Assembly: GCA_027064665.1 (NCBI GenBank)
Contig: JAMOPH010000248.1
Span: 1-10,887, forward strand
Source of the DNA: a bacterium
GTDB taxonomy: Bacteria > UBP14 > UBA6098 > B30-G16
Reading direction: 5' to 3'
DNA: 10,887 nucleotides
The position numbers were made by a program, and so were the translations under genes. This document shows positions 1 to 7,084 of the stretch, piece after piece. The notes beneath the pieces were generated by a model that was given only the letters and a program-made list of their open reading frames with translations, was not told the DNA's origin and did not search any database. Each line of letters begins with the position of its first letter. Within the stretch, counting starts at the first letter, position 1.

Positions 1-1584
1 GTTGACAACAAACCCACCTACACTGTGTCAATTATGCCCTATGAGTTCCCCGGCGACACCGCCTCGGTGGAAAAATTAGCCGAACTTTTAGACCTTGACC
101 CCGAATATATATGGCAGAAATACCAGAAGACCCGCGAGATTAAGTATCTGCCCATAAGGATAAAGTCCCGGGTTGACGAGAGGGTGGTCAGTTATTTAGC
201 GGAACATTCCGGGGAGTATCCCGGCGTGATATATCAGGTGGTTCCTACGAGGCGGTATCCCTATGGTAAGGTTGCGCCGCACATTCTGGGCTATGTGGGC
301 GAGGTGAGTGCGGCGGAACTTCGCCAGCGGTATAAGGAGGGCATCAAAGCCGGCGATATGGTCGGCAAGCAGGGCGTGGAAAGATACTTTGACAATCTTC
401 TGCGCGGGCGCGATGGCGCAAAGTTTCTTGAGGTCCGCGCCAACGGTGAGGTCGTCGGTCCCGTGCGCGACAGGAAGGATATCCCGCCCGAAAACGGCGC
501 CGATTTGACCCTGACAATTGACCTTGATATCCAGCGGTATCTTGAGTATCTGGCGGGGTTTTTTGACCGCGGCGCAATTGTGGTGATGAACCCGAACAAC
601 GGCGAGATTCTGGGGGCGGTTTCCACGCCCGATTTTGACAACACGGTTTTCGCCGGACCCATAACCGATTCGCTCTGGCGTGCGCTCAACGACCCGAAAA
701 CTCATCCGATGCTGTGCCGATGGTATCAGGGGACATATCCGCCGGCGTCGCCGCTGAAACTTATGGCTGCCGCCGCCGCAGTTGACGAGAACATCGCCAA
801 CGGATATACCAAAATGGAATACCCCTGCACCGGCGCTATGCTTTTCGGGGACAGATACTTTTTCTGCTGGCTGCGCTCGGGGCACGGTTATCTGAATATG
901 TTTGAGGCTATCGCTCAGTCGTGCGACATCTACTTTTATCAGGTGGGGGCGAAACTCGGTCTGGACAAATGGTCGGAGTATGCGAGGGAGTGTTTTTTCG
1001 GCAAGCCCACCGGAGTTGAACTTCCCCACGAGGCGGCCGGACTCGTTCCTGACAGGGATTACTACAATCGCCGCTATGGTCGCCGGGGATGGGGCGCCGG
1101 CGTTGTGCTCAATCTCGTGATAGGGCAGGGGGAGGTGCTTGTCACTCCGCTGCAGATGGCTCAATTTGTCGCCGCAATCGCCAACGGCGGCACAGTCTGG
1201 AAGCCCACGATTGTCCTTTCGGCAAAGCCGCCCCTCAGACACGAGTTGAAATTTCTTCCCCAAAAGCGCGGGGAACTGCCGTTCTCTCCGGAGGCAATCA
1301 AAACGGTGGTTGAGGGGATGGTGCGCACCTGCAATGAGGAATGGGCTACCGGCTACGGCGCCCATATGGACGACATAACTGTCGCCGGCAAAACCGGAAC
1401 CGCTCAGAATCCTCACGGTCCGGACCACGCCTGGTTTGTCTCGTTCGCCCCCGCCGAAAAGCCCGAGGTGGTGATGGTCATCTTGGTTGAGGCGGGAGGT
1501 TCAGGCGGTTCCTGGGCGTGGATGGCTCGCGCATTTTACGACTATTATTTCCACTACTGGAAATTTGAACATCGAAGAACTTAG
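1..1584 (+). CDS. mrdA: Penicillin-binding protein 2 (elongasome transpeptidase), 5'-truncated by window edge
   Basis: Class B PBP that cross-links peptidoglycan in the periplasm during lateral wall growth, normally with RodA. The frame is open from base 1, so the start codon, cytoplasmic tail and membrane anchor lie outside; 527 codons are present (typical PBP2 is about 600 or more). Visible from base 1: a dimer/pedestal domain with RYPYGKVAPHILG (residues 85-97) and GKQGVE (122-127), then the transpeptidase domain. The catalytic motifs are SPLK (Ser250 nucleophile, Lys253), SCD (307-309, the SxD form common in PBP2) and KTG (464-466). The CTG...FGDR.F.CW...GHG block before SCD is typical of PBP2 rather than PBP3/FtsI. 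Motif 1 reads PPASPLK where PPGSTxK is usual. A TAG stop is at 1582. No rodA follows; the next gene converges. The family call is secure; MrdA rather than a paralogue is inferred from the motifs. Confidence 0.93.
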   Translation, partial: VDNKPTYTVSIMPYEFPGDTASVEKLAELLDLDPEYIWQKYQKTREIKYLPIRIKSRVDERVVSYLAEHSGEYPGVIYQVVPTRRYPYGKVAPHILGYVGEVSAAELRQRYKEGIKAGDMVGKQGVERYFDNLLRGRDGAKFLEVRANGEVVGPVRDRKDIPPENGADLTLTIDLDIQRYLEYLAGFFDRGAIVVMNPNNGEILGAVSTPDFDNTVFAGPITDSLWRALNDPKTHPMLCRWYQGTYPPASPLKLMAAAAAVDENIANGYTKMEYPCTGAMLFGDRYFFCWLRSGHGYLNMFEAIAQSCDIYFYQVGAKLGLDKWSEYARECFFGKPTGVELPHEAAGLVPDRDYYNRRYGRRGWGAGVVLNLVIGQGEVLVTPLQMAQFVAAIANGGTVWKPTIVLSAKPPLRHELKFLPQKRGELPFSPEAIKTVVEGMVRTCNEEWATGYGAHMDDITVAGKTGTAQNPHGPDHAWFVSFAPAEKPEVVMVILVEAGGSGGSWAWMARAFYDYYFHYWKFEHRRT

Positions 1585-1689
1585 CCTCTCAGGCGGTTGT
1601 CATCCGCGAAACCCTGCGGCTCCCGTCAAATCCTGTCAGTCTTCCTATCTTTGGGATGGCGGGGTCTCTCCCCCACACTGCTGGCGAGA
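1585..1689. other. Spacer between convergent genes, GC-rich, hairpin-prone
   Basis: No gene is evident between the stop of the PBP2 gene and the stop of the converging FG-GAP gene. CCGC at 1604-1607 can pair with GCGG at 1593-1596 or at 1616-1619, so two hairpins are mutually exclusive. GGGG 1661-1664 can pair with CCCC 1670-1673 around a TCTCT loop. None is followed by a T tract on either strand, so I do not call an intrinsic terminator. The short open frames crossing it have no ribosome site or recognisable product. It could be an intergenic dispersed repeat, but that cannot be tested from one copy. Confidence 0.4.
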
Positions 1690-3792
1690 TTAGTGATATA
1701 TCGTGATACATCCGTCTATGGTGTAGGCAGAATCCAAAGTTATTGTGACTGTTGCCTCATCGGCCCAGGTCAAGCCGGAGATTTCAAAGAATACCGAGTC
1801 GCAATCGGGGGTGTAGCATATTGAGGAGACATATGCGCTTGCGCTTGAGAGAGGATATGGCGGGTTAACTCCGTCGTTGATAGTGAAATACACCCCGTTG
1901 GTGTCTATTGTTGTGGAGTCAGTCCACAGGACGATTTGCATAACCTGCCCAGCACAGGAGGAATATGAGAAACACGGGGTTGGACACAGCCACATCGCCC
2001 TGATTGACTCGCACTCGCAGGGTATGGGATACACTTTCACCCAGACGGAGTCCACCAGAGGCGAGAGGTCTGTTGTGGAGCCGGTGCGGGTTATGATAAT
2101 CCTGTATTGGACCCAGAGGGTGTCCGTCGGTGTATGGACCTCTCCGACCAGTCCGCCGGAGGAGGAGGTGTGATACGGCTGGCTAACTGGCGATGACCAT
2201 CCCGCAGACTGACAATCGGTGAGGGTCCGCCCAACTCTGCCGGATACCTCAATCGTGTATTCCGGAATTTCGCACCCCTCCCAGAACAAAGAGCAGGCAA
2301 CACAGGTGTCGTTCGGCAATGGAATTCCCAGAATCGCCGAATGCAGTGAGCCGGCGGCGACATAGGTAAACATTTGGTTCTCGTAAATCCTTAGTTCTTG
2401 GGCTCCCAGTCCGTTGTCAAAAGTGACAATCAGGTCTATATCTGCGTCGCCGGAGCAAATGCCCCTGTCCATATTGTAGGGATAGACCCAGTGAGAGGCA
2501 AAATGAGTTGAATCTATAGTCCCGGGGATATTGTCTATGGGGTATAGTGTGAAATCTGTATATCCGGTGCCGGTGCGGCGGAAATATCCCACGCTGTCGC
2601 AGGTGCCGACGATGTCTGCCATACCGTCGTTGTCCATATCAAACATAATTGCGCCGTCGCCGTAAGCACTGTTGGGGTCGTTCACCAGAAAGTGATACGA
2701 GAACACATCGCCCGGGTCGCTCTGGATCAGGAAAAAATATCCGGGAGAGGCGAGGCTGTTGTCCGCCACAGCAACCACCAAATCCTGGTCGCCGTCATCA
2801 TCAAAGTCGTTTGCCCAAAGACCATCGTGCCCCATATTCGTGCTGGCGGCGTCAATATAATGGGAGTACGCGTACGAGAAACTCCTCGCCGGTCCCTGAA
2901 GAACTATTATTAGAGAATCATCTGTGAAACCAAACAGACCACCAGCAATTTTTTCGTAGGCTACATCTAAAAATCCGTCCGTTGGGTCCGGGTCGAAAAA
3001 CACCGCCCGCCAGAACTGTCCATCACCCGAGGAGAAGGATGAAAGAACTATAGATGAGGAAGCATCAAAATAGTCCGGTCCAGTGCCGGTGTTCCAATAA
3101 ATTGTGCAGTAGGTGCTGGTGCTGAAAAAGTCCGATTCAACCTCGGTGACCAGGATATCTTTCCAGCCGTCTCCGTCGGCGTCGGCGACATCGTAATACC
3201 ACCCGGAATACTGCATTGCTGAGGTGGTATAGATTGTGTGGCGGGTCCATCCGCCGCCGGAACCGTCATTTTCAAACCAGTTGAGTCCTAAGTCATCCCC
3301 GGCGACGATATCAATATCGCCGTCGTTGTCAATATCCGCCGGGAATGCCCCGGCGACCCTGTCAACAGCGGTGTAAGTATAGATATCGTGGCGAGTGTAA
3401 GCCCATCCCGTTGCCGGTCCCTCATACCAGACAACATATCCCGTGGAGGCGTCGGCATTGTCCGACCAGTTGGCAACGATGTCAATGTATCCGTCGCCGT
3501 TTATATCCGCCGGGCGAACGCACCAGTTGAAGGTCCCAATTTCCGGGGCACTCTCTATGGTGTGAGGGACCCAGTTGGTGTAGTCATAACTTGCCGGGTC
3601 AGCCAGAAGCATAAGAGGAACGGTTATATAGTTTATCCCCCCGGCGGCGGAAAATCTGAATCCCCATTGGTCGGTGGTGTCGGTCAGCCCGGGTCCGGAA
3701 TGCCAATCGCTTTGGGTTCTTGTCACAGGCCACTGTCCCCAGCACACAACAACCAAAATTACTGCTGATGAGATACCGACACAAAATCTCAT
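1690..3792 (-). CDS. Secreted FG-GAP/VCBS-repeat protein with cysteine-rich C-terminal region
   Basis: A 700-residue exported protein. The N-terminus (MRFCVGISSAVILVVVCWG) looks like a signal peptide; Cys17 lies in it, but VVVC is a poor lipobox. Calcium-binding VCBS/FG-GAP loops of DxDxDGxxD type recur at about residues 96-104 (DINGDGYID), 153-161, 204-212, 267-276 (degenerate), 329-337, 385-393 and 448-454 (degenerate). This spacing of about 50-60 suggests a seven-bladed beta-propeller. From about residue 490 the protein changes character: beta-rich with 12 cysteines (497, 500, 507, 527, 592, 594, 603, 607, 613, 659, 664, 695), consistent with disulfides outside the cytoplasm. No T9SS sorting domain or anchor is seen at the C-terminus. 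ATG 3792 is chosen over GTG 3804 because AGGTGG lies 8 nt before it. It starts 37 nt after the OmpA-type gene stops, so co-transcription is likely. A surface adhesion or binding role is only a guess. Confidence 0.85.
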   Translation of the reverse strand: MRFCVGISSAVILVVVCWGQWPVTRTQSDWHSGPGLTDTTDQWGFRFSAAGGINYITVPLMLLADPASYDYTNWVPHTIESAPEIGTFNWCVRPADINGDGYIDIVANWSDNADASTGYVVWYEGPATGWAYTRHDIYTYTAVDRVAGAFPADIDNDGDIDIVAGDDLGLNWFENDGSGGGWTRHTIYTTSAMQYSGWYYDVADADGDGWKDILVTEVESDFFSTSTYCTIYWNTGTGPDYFDASSSIVLSSFSSGDGQFWRAVFFDPDPTDGFLDVAYEKIAGGLFGFTDDSLIIVLQGPARSFSYAYSHYIDAASTNMGHDGLWANDFDDDGDQDLVVAVADNSLASPGYFFLIQSDPGDVFSYHFLVNDPNSAYGDGAIMFDMDNDGMADIVGTCDSVGYFRRTGTGYTDFTLYPIDNIPGTIDSTHFASHWVYPYNMDRGICSGDADIDLIVTFDNGLGAQELRIYENQMFTYVAAGSLHSAILGIPLPNDTCVACSLFWEGCEIPEYTIEVSGRVGRTLTDCQSAGWSSPVSQPYHTSSSGGLVGEVHTPTDTLWVQYRIIITRTGSTTDLSPLVDSVWVKVYPIPCECESIRAMWLCPTPCFSYSSCAGQVMQIVLWTDSTTIDTNGVYFTINDGVNPPYPLSSASAYVSSICYTPDCDSVFFEISGLTWADEATVTITLDSAYTIDGCITIYH

Positions 3793-3800
3793 AAATCCCC

Positions 3801-3806
3801 CCACCT
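3801..3806 (-). promoter_or_regulatory. Ribosome binding site deciding the FG-GAP gene start
   Basis: AGGTGG on the - strand, 8 nt before ATG 3792. The alternative GTG at 3804 overlaps this site, so it cannot use it as a Shine-Dalgarno; the ATG is preferred. Confidence 0.7.
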
Positions 3807-3829
3807 GCCGTCGCTTGCCCCGAGAAAGT

Positions 3830-6805
3830 TTATCTCATAGACTGCGGCGGAATTTCCTCTTTGGTGGCTTTGCCCGCCCCCTCTTTTTCCATATAGAACT
3901 CAATCACCACACGGCGGTTGATGGTTCTTCCCTCGGGAAGTTTGTTATCGCCGATGAGTTTTTTCACAAGTCTGCCGTTCTCCCACTTGGTTATAATATA
4001 AGGTTTCGTATCGGCGTAACCCTTATAAGTGAGGGTTGTGTTGTGCTGGCGAAGCCATTTGTCCAAAGATGCCTGGTCAGGAAGTCCCAGAAGATATACC
4101 AGATACTGCCGCAGATTGTTATACTCCTTCTGGGCACGGAATATTGAAAGTTCCCGGTTCCTGAAGTCCATCCCGATGATGTCTGTGTGTCCGCCGACCT
4201 CCGCTATAAGTTTTTTCTTCGGTTCCAGCGCCTTCTCTATGAACTTGCGGGCGATGTATTCCACACGGGATTCAAGGAATTTTGACTCGGAAGTCTTTTC
4301 GTCAAACACAAACTGCACAATGATAAGGGTCTCTATTTCCTGCTCACGCTTGGTCACATTGACAGATATCGGTTCGGACTTTGTGGTAAATTCCTGCCCC
4401 AGACGGTCTTTGATGTAGAGGCGGACATAGTATTTCTTTTTCGGGTTAATCAGGTTTCCGTTTTCGTCGCGCCAGTCCCACGGCACACCGGATGGGATTG
4501 AGCCGTGTCCGCGGGCGAGCACACGGAACACTTTTCCGTCCTCGTCAACTATGTCAACCTCATAACTGTCAACACCTGCCTCCACATGGGATGTGATTTT
4601 CACAAAGTTGGTCTGGTCTTCCTGAAGTTCGTAGTCCTTTGCAGCCCATTTGCCCTCCATAGGTCGGAAAATCAAACTTTCGCCCGAAATTCCTATCACA
4701 GCCTTACCCCGGTCGGCGTAGGTGTCGGTGTTGCCGCGAATAAATATCCTGCGGGAGAACCTTTTGACAAAGTCCTCACCCAGAATTTCCCCAAGTGCCT
4801 TTTTGATGTTATACGCCCTGTCAAAGGCGAGTTTGAGCGGATTTTTCTCATCCTTGGTGACATAGCCATCAATCAGGAAAATAACCTCGGGATTGCGCTC
4901 CATTACCCTGCGAATTTTTTCCGCCTCCCCTTTGAGGACATTCAGGGCATTGGGGGCGAGTTTCGCCGAGTTCTTATCAAAGAACACCACAGGTTCCCAG
5001 TCCTGGAATCCCTCAACATAGGTCTTTATCTCCACGCGGCGGTTTTCCGCCTCAACCAACGGACGGTCCTCGGGCAGAGCCTTCTCGCTTTCGCCGGCGC
5101 GGTGGAACGAGGGATCATAGGTCTGGATGTCGGCTATGTGGATCTGGTCCCGGATTTCCGGATACCGATTTATGAGAACCGACCTGACCGCCTTTGCCCG
5201 GTTGAGCGCCAACTTCTCCCCAAACTCGGGTATATCGCCATCGGATTCGGGATTATAATACCCATACAGGACAATGTGTATATCTGGGTTTTTGCGTAGT
5301 CTTTCCGAAATTGTCTGCAGAACACGGTGGAATCTCTCGTCAACCCTGTGCGACATCGGGTCAAAGAAGATGACCGGCACCATTGGCTCTTCCTCGCGCA
5401 CGAGGGTGACCTGAGAAATCTGCAGGGAATTTTCCACCGGAGTAACCGTGCCCTCGGGCAGCGGGAACACCGTGAACTCAACAAATCCCGTGTTGTTCCC
5501 CTCGTCAATCTCGTCTATTGAGCCGTGAACCTTGGGGATTGAGATTCCGTCATCGTCAACCGAGGCGAAGAACTGATAGTGTCCTTTCTTCGATGCCGTC
5601 CATTCCCACTGGATTTCGGTCTTTTCGCCGGGCTCAAGTTTTTCGGTGATAGTTTTTACCGGCGCTGCCAGAACCCAGCCCTGCTCGGGGTCCTCATAGT
5701 AAAGGGTAACCTTGAATTTGTTCACCGGGCGCTCGCCCAGATTTTCCACCACGGCTTTTATGGTGATGGGCTCGCCGATTATGGCGTTTTTGGGATACAC
5801 GCTCATATTCTCGGTGCGCAGTGCGAGGTCAAACAGAGGTTTCGGCGGCGGCAGAAATCTGAGTGTCGCTGAAAGTTTGTGGCTTGTGGCACCGGTAAGC
5901 CTTATGTCCGACAGGGGATACACAAAGGCGTAATCCACCTGAAGGTCCAGCGTTTTGCGGGAGCGGTAGGTGAACCCGAAGGCGAATTCCTCCGGGTTGA
6001 ACCCTGTCCTCAGCCCGACATTTTTGCCCTTGAACCAGTATTCCACGCCTAAATGGGGGCGGATTATCGCCTTGCCGTTGACCTTGTCATTCAAATAGCG
6101 GATATCTACCACTGGAAGAATCTGGTCCCGAATCCAGTATGACGCCCCAACCCTTACGCTGAGCGGTTCTGCGCCGTCGGGTCCTATCCCCTGAAAGGAC
6201 ATATCCGGCTGGGTGATGTTTGCCGCCATAAACCCCACGGAAAGTTTTTTGTTGGGGCGATACATAAAGCCGACATCGGCGGTAAAGCCCATTTTGTTCC
6301 AGCCATACCTTGCGAAGAACGGGTCCTCGGTTGGATTGACAATTCCATTTGCCTCGTCGCCGGGCTGCGGCTCATAACTGATATTTGACCTTACCACCTC
6401 GTTGCGCAGGATTTTGACATTGAACCCCAGCGAGAATTTCCTGCCGATCTTGTGTCCGTAGCCGATTGCTATTCTGGTTTCCCACCATCTTTCGCTGAAA
6501 AGTTGGGTCACGGAAATCCCCGCAGAACCCAACTTGTCCCAGTGGTGGATGTAGGACAAAAATCCCTGCCCGATTGCGTCGTTGTCAATTCCCCAATACA
6601 GGCGAGAGAACATCCCTGTGAAAGTCCTTTCCTTGAAGAAATCCATTCCGGCGGGGTTCCAAAGTTGGGCGTAGCCATCATCGGCGATTGAGACGAACGC
6701 ACGCCCCATCCCAAGCGCACGGGCACCATAGTCGTCCTCAACCCCGGTTCCCCACACAAACCCCAAAGCCAAACCCAATGCCAAAATAACCCAGAGTTTG
6801 CGCAT
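3830..6805 (-). CDS. Outer-membrane barrel protein with CARDB, FlgD-like and three OmpA-like domains
   Basis: A 991-residue envelope protein. Residues 1-19 form a signal peptide. Residues 20-320 resemble PorV/PorQ or UPF0164 outer-membrane barrels, starting with a GARALGMGRAFVSIADDGYA-type entry followed by WNPAGM. Residues 325-447 look like a CARDB/Ig domain (ENLGERPVN, then DEGNNTG). There are three OmpA-like units. The first (475-596) has LNRAKAV and ENRRVEI but no TDxxG. The second (603-715) starts VVFFDKNSAKL and is more degenerate. The third (824-972) is canonical, with GGHTDIIG (871-878), LSxxRA (886-891) and NRRVVIEF (963-970), and retains the Asp/Arg expected to bind peptidoglycan diaminopimelate. 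An FlgD-like Ig domain (728-818) separates units two and three. I saw no cysteine. It probably anchors the outer membrane to the wall. ATG 6805 is chosen over GTG 6829: it has GGAGG 8 nt upstream. First gene of a likely two-gene operon. Confidence 0.88.
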   Translation of the reverse strand: MRKLWVILALGLALGFVWGTGVEDDYGARALGMGRAFVSIADDGYAQLWNPAGMDFFKERTFTGMFSRLYWGIDNDAIGQGFLSYIHHWDKLGSAGISVTQLFSERWWETRIAIGYGHKIGRKFSLGFNVKILRNEVVRSNISYEPQPGDEANGIVNPTEDPFFARYGWNKMGFTADVGFMYRPNKKLSVGFMAANITQPDMSFQGIGPDGAEPLSVRVGASYWIRDQILPVVDIRYLNDKVNGKAIIRPHLGVEYWFKGKNVGLRTGFNPEEFAFGFTYRSRKTLDLQVDYAFVYPLSDIRLTGATSHKLSATLRFLPPPKPLFDLALRTENMSVYPKNAIIGEPITIKAVVENLGERPVNKFKVTLYYEDPEQGWVLAAPVKTITEKLEPGEKTEIQWEWTASKKGHYQFFASVDDDGISIPKVHGSIDEIDEGNNTGFVEFTVFPLPEGTVTPVENSLQISQVTLVREEEPMVPVIFFDPMSHRVDERFHRVLQTISERLRKNPDIHIVLYGYYNPESDGDIPEFGEKLALNRAKAVRSVLINRYPEIRDQIHIADIQTYDPSFHRAGESEKALPEDRPLVEAENRRVEIKTYVEGFQDWEPVVFFDKNSAKLAPNALNVLKGEAEKIRRVMERNPEVIFLIDGYVTKDEKNPLKLAFDRAYNIKKALGEILGEDFVKRFSRRIFIRGNTDTYADRGKAVIGISGESLIFRPMEGKWAAKDYELQEDQTNFVKITSHVEAGVDSYEVDIVDEDGKVFRVLARGHGSIPSGVPWDWRDENGNLINPKKKYYVRLYIKDRLGQEFTTKSEPISVNVTKREQEIETLIIVQFVFDEKTSESKFLESRVEYIARKFIEKALEPKKKLIAEVGGHTDIIGMDFRNRELSIFRAQKEYNNLRQYLVYLLGLPDQASLDKWLRQHNTTLTYKGYADTKPYIITKWENGRLVKKLIGDNKLPEGRTINRRVVIEFYMEKEGAGKATKEEIPPQSMR

Positions 6806-6813
6806 ATCCAAAG

Positions 6814-6818
6814 CCTCC
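6814..6818 (-). promoter_or_regulatory. Ribosome binding site deciding the OmpA-type gene start
   Basis: GGAGG on the - strand, 8 nt before ATG 6805. The upstream GTG 6829 has no comparable site and lies within a few bases of the predicted transcription start. Confidence 0.7.
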
Positions 6819-6841
6819 GTTTTGTTCACCTATCGTTTTCA

Positions 6842-6870
6842 ATTATAAAGATTTTTTCTCCCGTTGGCAA
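6842..6870 (-). promoter_or_regulatory. Sigma70-like promoter for the outer-membrane/FG-GAP operon
   Basis: Read on the - strand, TTGCCA (6870-6865), a 17-base spacer and TATAAT (6847-6842). The predicted start near 6835 leaves a leader of about 30 nt before ATG 6805. Both hexamers and the spacing are close to consensus, so strong constitutive activity is expected unless repressed. It is read from sequence only. Confidence 0.72.
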
Positions 6871-6932
6871 GTTTTTTCAGGTGAAATATGAGCAAAATTT
6901 TTCAAAAAATTTTTTGTGAAGTGTGCAAAAAA
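6852..6932. repeat. Helically phased A/T tracts between divergent promoters
   Basis: Five A or T tracts have centres near 6854 (T6), 6874 (T6), 6897 (A4T5), 6909 (A6T6) and 6929 (A6). Steps of about 20, 22, 12 and 20 bases are near multiples of one helical turn, the arrangement that bends DNA. Two tracts are also near-identical direct repeats, CAAAAAATTTTTTG at 6903-6916 and CAAAAAATTCTTG at 6926-6938, and TTTTTTG 6910-6916 can pair with CAAAAAA 6926-6932. The second repeat overlaps the -35 of the + strand promoter by a few bases. This could be intrinsic curvature or a regulator site, but no regulator is identified. Confidence 0.45.
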
Positions 6933-6935
6933 TTC

Positions 6936-6964
6936 TTGCGTTGAACCAGAGCAGAGGGTATAAT
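6936..6964 (+). promoter_or_regulatory. Sigma70-like promoter for the porX-like gene
   Basis: TTGCGT (6936-6941), a 17-base spacer and a perfect TATAAT (6959-6964). The predicted start is near 6971, giving an untranslated leader of about 114 nt before ATG 7085. It is divergent from the - strand promoter at 6842-6870, with the two -35 boxes about 65 bases apart. Confidence 0.72.
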
Positions 6965-6970
6965 ATTTAA

Positions 6971-7084
6971 AGACATTGTGGTTAAAAAATTAAGCAACAA
7001 GAAAGAAGTTCGTGTATGAGACCATTGCTAAAACCCACCACTTAATTTCAAAACCCAGAACAAAATTTCAAGGAGGTGTTGGTT
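6971..7084 (+). promoter_or_regulatory. Long 5' leader of the porX-like gene with possible minicistron
   Basis: AAATTAAG (6987-6994) can pair with CTTAATTT (7041-7048), and GTGG (6978-6981) with CCAC (7038-7041). The two pairings share base 7041 and so compete. An in-frame mini-ORF lies at 7016-7045 (MRPLLKPTT, stop TAA), with only a weak purine-rich stretch before it. No known riboswitch or T-box pattern is recognised. The leader ends in AGGAGG (7071-7076), 8 nt before the ATG. Regulation by this leader is speculative. Confidence 0.25.

Noticed and set aside
196..1428. Long open frame antisense to the PBP2 gene (about 410 codons, - strand)
   Set aside because: It lies wholly inside a gene with clear catalytic motifs. 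Its translation has no recognisable domain and no ribosome site, and it is explained by the codon bias of the sense strand.
1661..1674. GGGG-TCTCT-CCCC hairpin as a terminator for the convergent genes
   Set aside because: The stem is only 4 bp and no T run follows on either strand.
3718..3744. Lipobox in the FG-GAP protein signal peptide (Cys17)
   Set aside because: The residues before the cysteine are VVV, lacking the small residue expected at -1, so a lipoprotein is not supported.
4505..5299. Open frame of about 264 codons on the + strand inside the OmpA-type gene
   Set aside because: It is antisense to well-supported OmpA-like domains, with no ribosome site or promoter and no family resemblance.
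6903..6938. Short CRISPR-like or phage attachment direct repeats
   Set aside because: There are only two 13-14-base AT-rich copies 23 bases apart, with no spacers, cas genes or integrase nearby. Curvature or an operator explains them better.
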